14,077 nucleotides of DNA, from NCBI GenBank assembly GCA_013335665.1, contig JAAXVE010000009.1:1-14077 (forward strand). The letters run 5' to 3'. Under the pieces are notes generated by a model. It saw only the letters and a list, made by a program, of their open reading frames with translations. It ran no database searches and was not told the origin of the DNA. The position numbers and the translations under genes were made by a program. Source of the DNA: Candidatus Falkowiibacteriota bacterium. Lineage in GTDB: Bacteria > Patescibacteriota > Patescibacteriia > Patescibacteriales > GWE2-39-37. Within the stretch, counting starts at the first letter, position 1. Each line of letters begins with the position of its first letter. Shown here piece after piece: positions 8,892 to 14,077 of this stretch.

Positions 8892-9569
8892 ATGGCAAAT
8901 CAACAAGCAGGAGGAAAAACAGCCAAGTCGACTCAGCATTATCTTGATATCGCTGAGATTCGTGACGATACCGTCATTTTGAAAGACAGCACTATGCGTG
9001 CCGTCTTGCTAGTGTCCAGCATAAATTTTTCTTTAAAGAGTGAGGATGAGCAGAATGCAGTCATTTCTTCGTATGTCAGCTTTTTAAACAATATTGATTT
9101 TCCCTTGCAGATAGTTATACAGTCACGTGAGTTGGATATCGAAAAATATCTGCACAGCTTGCGGCAAAAGGAAAAAGAACAGACAAACGAGCTTTTGAAG
9201 ATTCAGATCAGTGATTATATACAGTATATTTCAGAATTGATATCGATGGGTAAGATCATGAGCAAACGTTTTTATGTGGTGGTGCCTTACAACCCTTTGT
9301 CGGACAAACAGAAAGGATTTTTCAGTTCGATGAAGGAGGCTTTCAAACCGGTGAATCTGGTAAAAATGAAGCGCGAGACGTTTTTGCGTCGACGCCACGA
9401 GCTGACCAGGCGAGTCGAAAATACTATGGGAGGGTTGGCCTCAATTGGTTTAAAGTCAGTCGAACTAGATACGCAAAGCTTGGTAGAGCTATATTACAAC
9501 ACTTACAACCCGGTAGTTTCATCGCACGAAAAGTTAGTTGATGTTAAAAAATTACGAGTCACGGAGTAG
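8892..9569 (+). CDS. TraC-like N-terminal domain protein (split VirB4 N-domain)
   Basis: A 225-residue soluble protein matching the N-terminal, non-ATPase domain of TraC/VirB4 proteins. It opens with a Thr-Gln-rich lead, then strands around YLDIAEIRDDTVILKDS and MRAVLLVSSINF. These are followed by FLNNIDFPLQIVIQSRELDI, a coiled helical insertion, FYVVVPYNP, and a C-terminal end LVELYYNTYNPV typical of the point where this domain joins the ATPase module. No Walker motifs are present. It is followed after 60 bases by the VirB4 ATPase in the same frame. Several in-frame stops (9567, 9585 and later) separate them, so this is a stable two-gene arrangement and not one nonsense mutation. It probably docks the motor to PrgI and the membrane complex. 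Confidence 0.85.
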   Translation: MANQQAGGKTAKSTQHYLDIAEIRDDTVILKDSTMRAVLLVSSINFSLKSEDEQNAVISSYVSFLNNIDFPLQIVIQSRELDIEKYLHSLRQKEKEQTNELLKIQISDYIQYISELISMGKIMSKRFYVVVPYNPLSDKQKGFFSSMKEAFKPVNLVKMKRETFLRRRHELTRRVENTMGGLASIGLKSVELDTQSLVELYYNTYNPVVSSHEKLVDVKKLRVTE

Positions 9570-9587
9570 GTATTAATAAATGGATAA

Positions 9588-9602
9588 GCCCTGTTTCGGG
9601 GC
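9588..9602 (+). promoter_or_regulatory. Small GC stem-loop in the gap before virB4
   Basis: GCCCT (9588-9592) pairs with GGGGC (9598-9602) around a 5-base GTTTC loop, with one U-G pair. No U-run follows. It lies 27 bases before the virB4 ATG, in a gap without Shine-Dalgarno, and may act in mRNA processing or differential expression. Function is unproven. Confidence 0.3.
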
Positions 9603-9629
9603 GATAGATAATTACAGAATAATTTCGTT

Positions 9630-11555
9630 ATGTTTAATTTAAGCGAGGCCAACAAGCCCACGGGAGCAAAAGATCAGGATAAGGCTGAACAACCACAGAC
9701 CATGCTTTCGCCTGAGCAGAATTTGCGCGAAGTCAAAGAGGCTCGCAACCTGGTAGAACAGGAAAAAGCCTTCCGCCGCGGCATAGTTTCCATTCGCGAC
9801 TTGATCGCTCCAGCTAGCTTCCAGGTGAATTCGGATTATCTGCGTTTGGGCGAGAAGTTTGTCCGTACCATGTTCGTAATCAACTACCCGCGCTATATCA
9901 GCGTCGGTTGGTTTTCGCCGATCATTAACTTGAATTCCACTTTCGATATCGCCATGTTCTTTTATCCGGTCGAGGCTGGAGTCATATTGAAGCAGTTGAA
10001 AAACAAAGTGGGTGCGCTGGAAGCCCAGATCATCGCCGACGCCGAGAAGGGTGCTGCCCGTGATCCTTTGCGCGAGACGGCTTTGCGCGATATTGAAGCT
10101 CTGCGCGACGCCCTGACCCAGGGAACTGAGAAATTTTTCCAATTCGCCCTTTATGTTACGCTTTACGCCAATAACAAAGAGGAATTGGACAACCTGACTG
10201 ATGAAGTAGAAAACATTTTCGGCTCAAGACTGGTTTATTCAAAGCGAGTTTTTTTCCAAGCCGAACAGGGCTTCAACTCTACTCTGCCACTCTCAAATGA
10301 CGAGCTGTATATCTGTTTTAACATGAACTCCTCTCCGGTCGCTTCGTCTTTTCCTTTCATGTCTTCAGAGCTGACCACGGACAATGGTATCCTTTATGGC
10401 ATTAATCGCCACAATAACAGTTTGATTCTGTTCGACCGTTTCAGCTTGCAGAATGCCAACTCAGTCGTCTTTGCTACCTCTGGTTCTGGTAAAAGTTATA
10501 CGGTTAAGCTTGAGGTGCTGCGCAGTTTGATGATGGGCACAGAGGTGATTATTATCGATCCGGAGTACGAGTACAAGCATTTGTCCGATGCGGTCGGTGG
10601 TACCTATATTAACATTTCATTGTCGAGCGACAACAAGATCAATCCTTTCGATTTGCCACGTGCCATCGGCGGTGATGCGCGCGCCGAAGATATTATCCGC
10701 AGTGCCGTTATTACGGTTAAGGGTTTGCTCAAGTTGATGTTGGGCGCCTTGACCACGGAAGAGGATTCGATCGTTGATCGTGCCTTGCTGGAAACTTACG
10801 CCAAAAAAGACATCACGGCTGATGCCGATTTGTCGCAAGTCGAACCGCCGATTTTGCAAGATTTTCAGGAAATACTCGAAGGTATGGACGGCTCAGCCGA
10901 TCTGGTTATGCGCCTCAAGAAGTACACCGAGGGTACTTTTGCCGGCTTGCTGAACAACCCAACCAACGTGAAGATGGATAACCTGATGGTAACCTTCTCG
11001 GTCCGCGACTTGGAAGACGAGTTGCGCCCGATGGCCATATACACTATCGTCAACTACATTTGGAACATTGTCCGTTCTGAGACAAAGCGCCGCATCTTGG
11101 TTATTGACGAAGCTTGGTGGATGATGCAGCATGAAGATTCGGCCAAGTTTATTTTCGCTTTAGTCAAACGTTGCCGCAAATATTATCTGGGCGTTACTAC
11201 GATTACTCAAGACGTTAATGACTTTTTGCGCTCGCCTTACGGGCAAGCCATCGTGACCAACTCTTCATTACAGCTGTTGCTTAAGCAATCGCCGGCCTCG
11301 ATAGATATCATCGCCAAAACTTTCAGTTTGACCGAAGGTGAGAAATACCTGCTTATGGAATGCGGTGTCGGTGAAGGCATCTTCTTCGCTGGTCCGCGCC
11401 ACGCGGCTATCAAGGTGGTTGCTTCGTACACCGAGGATCAGCTGATCACCACCGACCCGAAGCAGTTGCTGGAGATCGAAGAAGCCAAGAGGGAGTTTGC
11501 TGCGAGCATGAAGGATGGGGAGGCTTCTGTTCATGACATGAATATTGATTTGTAA
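9630..11555 (+). CDS. virB4: VirB4/TraC-type T4SS ATPase
   Basis: A 641-residue motor ATPase of the VirB4/TraC family that powers type IV secretion at the cytoplasmic membrane. Walker A is ATSGSGKS at residues 282-289 (the first Gly of the consensus is Ala, as is seen in some relatives). Walker B is LVIDE at 490-494, followed by AWWMM. TTITQDVNDFL lies shortly after and corresponds to the conserved post-Walker-B region. Residues 1-280 carry the remainder of the N-terminal module, with a coiled insertion at about 110-165. It is shorter than classical VirB4 (about 800 residues) because the TraC-like N-domain is encoded separately upstream. The ATG has no Shine-Dalgarno. Codon use is more GC-rich than in the neighbouring unknown genes, consistent with a conserved core gene. 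An AAA ATPase of the DUF87/HerA class is the only alternative, and context argues against it. Confidence 0.95.
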   Translation: MFNLSEANKPTGAKDQDKAEQPQTMLSPEQNLREVKEARNLVEQEKAFRRGIVSIRDLIAPASFQVNSDYLRLGEKFVRTMFVINYPRYISVGWFSPIINLNSTFDIAMFFYPVEAGVILKQLKNKVGALEAQIIADAEKGAARDPLRETALRDIEALRDALTQGTEKFFQFALYVTLYANNKEELDNLTDEVENIFGSRLVYSKRVFFQAEQGFNSTLPLSNDELYICFNMNSSPVASSFPFMSSELTTDNGILYGINRHNNSLILFDRFSLQNANSVVFATSGSGKSYTVKLEVLRSLMMGTEVIIIDPEYEYKHLSDAVGGTYINISLSSDNKINPFDLPRAIGGDARAEDIIRSAVITVKGLLKLMLGALTTEEDSIVDRALLETYAKKDITADADLSQVEPPILQDFQEILEGMDGSADLVMRLKKYTEGTFAGLLNNPTNVKMDNLMVTFSVRDLEDELRPMAIYTIVNYIWNIVRSETKRRILVIDEAWWMMQHEDSAKFIFALVKRCRKYYLGVTTITQDVNDFLRSPYGQAIVTNSSLQLLLKQSPASIDIIAKTFSLTEGEKYLLMECGVGEGIFFAGPRHAAIKVVASYTEDQLITTDPKQLLEIEEAKREFAASMKDGEASVHDMNIDL

Positions 11556-11564
11556 TTAAAATAG

Positions 11565-11577
11565 GGCGTCATTCGCC
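11565..11577 (+). promoter_or_regulatory. Small stem-loop before the VirB8-like gene
   Basis: GGCG (11565-11568) pairs with CGCC (11574-11577) around TCATT, 9 bases before the ATG at 11587. It occupies the place where a Shine-Dalgarno would be expected. It resembles the hairpin before virB4 in size and position. Role unknown. Confidence 0.25.
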
Positions 11578-11586
11578 AGAAAACAT

Positions 11587-12180
11587 ATGAACCGTCGTTA
11601 TATCGGAATACTATTTATCGTGCTGGGCTTGCTCGCGATCCTCTTAATCATTTACTTCCTTTTTTTCTTCAAGAACAAGAAGCAGGAACCTGCCGCACCG
11701 GCAGCGGCAACCAAGACGGTGGCTACATCATCGATAGTTGTCGAGCCTCCCAAAGTTTTCAATCTGAAGCCGGCTACCCAGGAGGAGCTGAATGAAGAGG
11801 GTGTCCTGCGCTTGGCTACCAGCTTTGCTGAAAGATTCGGCAGCTATTCCAATCACTCGAATTTTCAGAACATGACCGACTTGGAGCTCTTTATGACAGA
11901 GCGCATGAAAAATTGGTCAATACAATACGTGAAAGAGTTGAAGCTTAAGCAGACTGGAGCCGTTAATTATTTTGGAATCACCTCCAAAGCGATTACTAAG
12001 AAGATGACAACTTTCGATAATGCAGGAGGAAAGGCCAAGGCTGTGATCCAGCTACAGCGCAGGGAGGTCGGTTCGGGAGCAGCGGCAGCCAGTTACGGCC
12101 AGTCCTTGGAAATAAACCTAATAAAAGAAGGTAATGCCTGGAAAGTCGATGAGGCCAGATGGGGCAATAAACAGCAATAA
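11587..12180 (+). CDS. Single-pass membrane protein with VirB8-like topology (tentative)
   Basis: A 197-residue protein. One strongly hydrophobic segment at about 5-29 follows a short basic N-terminus (MNRR), so it is an N-in signal anchor. A Lys-rich stop and an Ala/Pro-rich linker (30-60) come next, and then a domain of about 120 residues outside the membrane (about 70-197). Its helices first, then strands ending in WKVDEARWG, resemble the order seen in NTF2-like folds. That layout is shared by VirB8/TcpC scaffold proteins of type IV secretion. It is the last gene before a strong terminator and follows virB4 by 31 bases. The VirB8 relation is inference from topology and position, since sequence motifs specific to VirB8 were not identified. 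Confidence 0.8.
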   Translation: MNRRYIGILFIVLGLLAILLIIYFLFFFKNKKQEPAAPAAATKTVATSSIVVEPPKVFNLKPATQEELNEEGVLRLATSFAERFGSYSNHSNFQNMTDLELFMTERMKNWSIQYVKELKLKQTGAVNYFGITSKAITKKMTTFDNAGGKAKAVIQLQRREVGSGAAAASYGQSLEINLIKEGNAWKVDEARWGNKQQ

Positions 12181-12907
12181 AAGAATAGAGATACTAAAAG
12201 GCAAGATCGGGAAATCCCTGTCTTGCCTTTTTGATTTTGTTTTTCCTCCGGTTTGTCTGGAGTGCGGACGGCGCGGCGAATGGCTATGTGCTGCATGCAA
12301 GGGGTCATTATGGTTCCGTCCGAATCAGGACTGTCTTGTCTGCGGCAAGCCTAACGAGAATGGTGAGTCGTGCTGGATTTGCCGCGAAACGGCGCCTCTG
12401 CGCCATTGCTGGGCCGCTTATAGCTATAAACAGAAGCCAGCAGTCGCTCTGGTCAAGAGAATCAAGTATGAATTTATTTCAAAGGCAGGTGAAACAGCGG
12501 CAGAACTGTTGATCGAGTTTGTGCTTGAAAAAAGAATAAACGAAGCATTGCCGAAGAACGTCTGCGTGGTGCCGGTGCCACTTCATTGGCACAGATATTG
12601 CTGGCGAGGTTTTAATCAATCCGCTCTCTTAGCACAACCTTTGGCTCAGCATTTTGGCTGGAGTTTCGAGCCCCGCCTTTTACAAAGAATTAAGAGTTCG
12701 AAGCCGCAAGCCATGCTTAGCAGGGAAGAACGGTTAAAGAATCTGGCTGACCATTTTGAAGTTAATAAGAGGCAGGAAATAAAGAATAAGCACATACTCT
12801 TGGTTGATGACGTGGTAACGACTGGCGGAACTATGATTGAGTGTGCCAAGGCATTAAAGGCCGCAGGCGCTAAGTCTGTCTGCGCCTTAACTTTGTTGAG
12901 AGGGTAG
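12134..12907 (+). CDS. comF: ComF family phosphoribosyltransferase
   Basis: A 257-residue ComF-type protein, linked to DNA uptake in competent bacteria. The N-terminus carries two zinc-binding Cys clusters, C41/C44/C52/C55 and C67/C70/C80/C83. A phosphoribosyltransferase fold follows, with VVPVPLHWHRYCWRGFNQS, the conserved KPQAMLSREERLKNL segment, and the PRPP-binding loop LVDDVVTTGGT (about 223-233). The start is uncertain. ATG 12134 or ATG 12149 both overlap the end of the preceding gene, and no ATG/GTG/TTG is found closer to the conserved LFDFVFPPVCLECG. The 5' coding part runs through a perfect terminator hairpin. It may therefore be translated from readthrough mRNA, or use an unusual start. 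Its own terminator follows at 12951. Confidence 0.93.
   Translation: MPGKSMRPDGAINSNKRIEILKGKIGKSLSCLFDFVFPPVCLECGRRGEWLCAACKGSLWFRPNQDCLVCGKPNENGESCWICRETAPLRHCWAAYSYKQKPAVALVKRIKYEFISKAGETAAELLIEFVLEKRINEALPKNVCVVPVPLHWHRYCWRGFNQSALLAQPLAQHFGWSFEPRLLQRIKSSKPQAMLSREERLKNLADHFEVNKRQEIKNKHILLVDDVVTTGGTMIECAKALKAAGAKSVCALTLLRG
12196..12235 (+). terminator. Intrinsic terminator (T4SS operon end, inside comF 5' region)
   Basis: An 11-bp perfect stem, AAAAGGCAAGA (12196-12206) with TCTTGCCTTTT (12221-12231). The loop holds a further GGG/CCC pair set around AAAT, and a T-rich run (TTTTTGATTTTG) follows. It begins 15 bases after the 12180 stop. On the opposite strand a short T-run follows too, so it could also work in reverse. 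It lies within the comF reading frame. Confidence 0.8.
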
Positions 12908-12924
12908 GGTTTACAAAACCTTAC

Positions 12925-12948
12925 GGATATATTAATATATGTATATCC
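12925..12948. repeat. AT-rich inverted repeat between comF and its terminator
   Basis: GGATATA (12925-12931) and TATATCC (12942-12948) form a 7-bp dyad around 10 AT-only-plus-G bases. It could be a protein-binding site or a simple RNA hairpin. Nothing else supports a role. Confidence 0.35.
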
Positions 12949-12950
12949 CT

Positions 12951-12977
12951 AAATAACCAAGTATTTTGGTTATTTTT
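12951..12977 (+). terminator. Intrinsic terminator of comF
   Basis: AAATAACCAA (12951-12960) pairs perfectly with TTGGTTATTT (12966-12975) around GTATT, and T residues continue to 12977. The stem is AT-rich but 10 bp long. It lies 44 bases after the comF stop and before the tRNA gene. Confidence 0.75.
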
Positions 12978-13013
12978 GTGTAAAACTAGCTATATTTAGA
13001 AAAAGCAAGATTC

Positions 13014-13103
13014 GGAGAGATGCCTGAGTGGTTGAAAGGAGCATCCTGCTAAGATGTTGACTCTTCACGGGGTCCGAGGGTTCGAATCCCTCTCTCTCCG
13101 CCA
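13014..13103 (+). tRNA. tRNA-Ser (anticodon GCT)
   Basis: The acceptor stem GGAGAGA (13014-13020) pairs with TCTCTCC (13093-13099), followed by discriminator G and an encoded CCA (13101-13103). The D arm contains CCTGAGTGG. The anticodon stem GCATC/GATGT encloses loop CTGCTAA, with anticodon GCT at 13048-13050 reading AGC/AGU. A long variable arm (about 13056-13074), typical of class II tRNAs, and the T arm GAGGG-TTCGAAT-CCCTC complete the cloverleaf. The serine assignment follows from anticodon and variable arm. A possible -10 box TATATT (12991-12996) lies upstream, but no good -35 at standard spacing is seen. Confidence 0.97.
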
Positions 13104-13106
13104 ACA

Positions 13107-13164
13107 CAATTTAGTATCGTGCAGACCCTAGTGCCTTAAAAGGCCTATTCTGGGGTCTAAATTG
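13107..13164 (+). ncRNA. Structured trailer RNA downstream of tRNA-Ser (candidate)
   Basis: Starting three bases after the tRNA CCA, the sequence folds as a rod. CAATTT (13107-13112) pairs with AAATTG (13159-13164). AGACCC (13123-13128) pairs with GGGTCT (13153-13158), stacked directly on the first helix on the 3' side. Inside, TAG (13129-13131) pairs with CTA (13145-13147), and GCCT (13133-13136) with AGGC (13141-13144) around TAAA. A 10-base bulge (13113-13122) and a 5-base bulge (13148-13152) interrupt it. No promoter of its own is evident, so it is likely cotranscribed with the tRNA. It matches no RNA family I recognise. Confidence 0.5.
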
Positions 13165-13203
13165 GCAAAAGCAGTGGTTTACCCCACTGCTTTTTGTTTT
13201 GCC
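13164..13203 (+). terminator. Strong intrinsic terminator after tRNA-Ser trailer
   Basis: AAAAGCAGTGG (13167-13177) pairs perfectly with CCACTGCTTTT (13184-13194) around TTTACC, followed by TTTTTG. A second outer pairing, GGCAAAA (13164-13170) with TTTTGCC (13197-13203), followed by TTTTATT, gives an alternative longer form. It ends the tRNA-Ser transcript. Confidence 0.85.
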
Positions 13204-13226
13204 TTTTATTCCAATTATATTGATTT

Positions 13227-13254
13227 TTGCACAATCTAATGGTAGGCTTACAAT
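13227..13254 (+). promoter_or_regulatory. Predicted sigma-70-type promoter for the 13261 RNA
   Basis: A -35 TTGCAC (13227-13232), a 16-base spacer and a -10 TACAAT (13249-13254) predict a start near 13261. A second, weaker pair overlaps it: TTGATT (13220-13225), 17 bases, TAGGCT (13243-13248). It lies just after the tRNA terminator and just before a strongly structured region. Confidence 0.55.
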
Positions 13255-13260
13255 AACAAT

Positions 13261-13394
13261 TCATGTGCCTAAACCCAGCAGTTTACTGGGCATGGTAATA
13301 AGCCCTAGATAGCAGAGACGGTCTCCTGACCAGTTTTCGCTATCTAGGCGTGCATTCGAAAGGGTGTAATTAACTGTGTTGGGAGACCCTTTTT
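13261..13394 (+). ncRNA. Candidate structured ncRNA or attenuator leader
   Basis: A region of about 134 bases with no credible ORF, bounded by a predicted promoter and a terminator. The central helix CCTAGATAGC (13304-13313) with GCTATCTAGG (13339-13348) is perfect over 10 bp and encloses a small GGTC/GACC hairpin. Outside it, GCATG (13290-13294) pairs with CGTGC (13349-13353). Farther out, CAGTT (13279-13283) pairs with AACTG (13372-13376) and CCCA (13274-13277) with TGGG (13380-13383). CCCAG (13274-13278) can alternatively pair locally with CTGGG (13286-13290), which would open the outer helix. It could be an independent small RNA (a 6S-like rod is one thought) or a switching leader of the gene at 13417. 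It matches no class I recognise. Confidence 0.55.
13359..13394 (+). terminator. Intrinsic terminator of the structured RNA
   Basis: AAAGGGT (13359-13365) pairs with ACCCTTT (13386-13392), followed by more T (to 13394). The loop is unusually large (20 bases). That loop contains the 3' half of the long-range helix of the upstream RNA (13372-13383), so the two pairings would form a pseudoknot or compete. It lies 22 bases before the next ATG. Confidence 0.6.
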
Positions 13395-13416
13395 GATATA
13401 AAATTATTAATATAGT

Positions 13417-13959
13417 ATGAACGAAAATTTTAAGACCAAAGTTCTCTACCCGATATTATTCATTGCTTTTATTGGCGTTGTCTTTTATCAGAATTTTATA
13501 AGGCACAGTAACGAAATCGGTTTTCTAGGTGCAGACAAAGACGGTAGACAAGTCTTTATTCAAACACTTAATAAGCAATTAGAACCAGATATGAAAGTTG
13601 ATTCAGATTTTTTTGAATATAATTTGTTGTATAGAATGCTGGTTCAAGAACCAATGAGAACTGTTATCAAATTCGACATACAGGATAAAAATAAAATAAC
13701 TGTAAAACAAGTTGATGATTACTTAAATCAGCCAAGCTCAAAATTTGTTGAAAAATTTACTGACAAAGTATTTATGCAGGAAAAATATCAAGTGAGTCCT
13801 TCGGATTTGACTAAGCAGTTAGATGAAAAAGGAGTAAAAACAATAGAGGGTCTTTTGGCTGGATTTGGATTTAGGCAGATTGAAATTTTAGAAAATGGAA
13901 AACTGGTCACAACAAAAGAAATTCAAAATACTAAGAATGTCTTTTGGGCTGGGTTTTAG
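13417..13959 (+). CDS. Small membrane-anchored protein of unknown function, very AT-rich
   Basis: A 180-residue protein. A basic N-terminus precedes one hydrophobic segment at about 9-28 (VLYPILFIAFIGVVFYQNFI), giving a signal anchor. A charged, Asp/Lys-rich domain of about 150 residues follows outside the membrane, ending in Phe-Trp-Ala-Gly-Phe. No family is recognised. Codon use is strongly AT-rich compared with virB4 and comF, which may mean recent acquisition or weak selection. No Shine-Dalgarno is present; the leader is nearly pure A/T. The gene follows the structured RNA terminator by 22 bases, so expression probably requires readthrough or release of that terminator. The coding call rests on its length, the clean signal anchor and the amino-acid mix. 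Confidence 0.8.
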   Translation: MNENFKTKVLYPILFIAFIGVVFYQNFIRHSNEIGFLGADKDGRQVFIQTLNKQLEPDMKVDSDFFEYNLLYRMLVQEPMRTVIKFDIQDKNKITVKQVDDYLNQPSSKFVEKFTDKVFMQEKYQVSPSDLTKQLDEKGVKTIEGLLAGFGFRQIEILENGKLVTTKEIQNTKNVFWAGF

Positions 13960-13970
13960 TAATTACAAAC

Positions 13971-14007
13971 CATCCGCAGAATGTTATCTATCGCTACGCT
14001 GCGGATG
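13971..14007. repeat. Perfect 9-bp inverted repeat downstream of the AT-rich gene
   Basis: CATCCGCAG (13971-13979) and CTGCGGATG (13999-14007) are exact reverse complements around 19 bases. No T-run follows on the + strand. On the - strand, GTTTGTAATT follows, so it may be a weak terminator for a convergent gene. A mobile-element end is another possibility, not supported by anything else here. Confidence 0.55.
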
Positions 14008-14077
14008 CTTGTGATGCCTGTTGTAGTCATGCGTCACATAGAAAATATAGGCGGTGACATCATGCACCAATCTGAGC
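13984..14077 (-). CDS. Possible C-terminus of a convergent gene (window-edge fragment)
   Basis: On the - strand a frame is open from the window end for 30 codons to TAA at 13984-13986. It ends in a His/Arg-rich tail (HHKHPQRSDR). The terminator-like inverted repeat straddling its stop and the higher GC content than the neighbouring gene favour a real 3' gene end. The fragment is too short to identify, and the + strand frame through the same bases is also open. Confidence 0.25.
   Translation of the reverse strand, partial: LRLVHDVTAYIFYVTHDYNRHHKHPQRSDR

Noticed and set aside
9580..9642. A 20-codon ORF in the gap before virB4, overlapping the virB4 start
   Set aside because: It has no Shine-Dalgarno, its composition is random-like, and AT-rich gaps often contain such short frames. 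A leader peptide would need conservation to be claimed.
9639..11534. Long minus-strand frames opposite virB4
   Set aside because: They are shadows of the GC-richer codon use of virB4, overlap a gene with clear Walker motifs and have no recognisable content.
13359..13390. AGGGTG segment before a terminator resembling the start of a T-box antiterminator motif
   Set aside because: The rest of the T-box sequence (GGNACCGCG) is missing and no specifier stem features are present.
13261..13394. SRP (4.5S) RNA, tmRNA or RNase P RNA
   Set aside because: The SRP hallmark around GGAAGGAAGCAGCC, the tmRNA TGGATTCGAC-type end and the RNase P GAGGAAAGTCC motif are all absent on both strands.

Overview
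The window looks like a chromosomal segment of an ultra-small Candidate Phyla Radiation (Patescibacteria, probably Parcubacteria-like) bacterium. This rests on recognised architecture, not on a search. The signs are a giant cysteine-rich surface protein followed by a stripped-down type IV secretion set (VirB6/TrbL-like, PrgI, VirB4 in two parts) with unknown proteins interspersed. Intergenic gaps are tiny, there are almost no Shine-Dalgarno motifs, and base composition is moderately AT-rich. Stop codons are TAA, TAG and one TGA, so the standard bacterial code fits and the Gly-TGA lineages are not supported.

Layout, all on the + strand. Positions 1-2382 are the 3' part of a large extracellular Cys-rich protein ending in a PKD-like module. 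2387-5562 hold a small two-helix membrane protein and a polytopic VirB6/TrbL-like channel protein with a signal peptide and a very long soluble tail. 5571-8448 encode two unknown acidic, helical proteins that share an N-terminal domain. 8450-11555 encode PrgI, a free-standing TraC-like N-terminal domain and the VirB4 ATPase. 11587-12180 encode a single-pass membrane protein with VirB8-like topology. A strong hairpin terminator follows and overlaps the 5' end of comF (12134-12907), a competence-type phosphoribosyltransferase. After the comF terminator come tRNA-Ser(GCT), a structured trailer with a second strong terminator, a separate promoter-RNA-terminator unit (about 13227-13394), and a very AT-rich gene for a small membrane-anchored protein of unknown function. 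The window ends in a perfect inverted repeat and possibly the end of a convergent gene.

How they may work together: genes 1-12180 read as one transcription unit for a membrane-spanning ATP-driven secretion or DNA/protein transfer machine. The VirB4 motor is docked on PrgI and VirB6-like membrane proteins, a VirB8-like scaffold is present, and the surface protein may be an adhesin or exported partner. No VirD4 coupling protein, relaxase, VirB11 or pilin is visible in the window, so a conjugative element is not shown. The least explained parts are the structured, promoter-bearing RNA at 13261-13394, the rod-like RNA behind the tRNA, and the two unknown helical-domain proteins inside the secretion operon.
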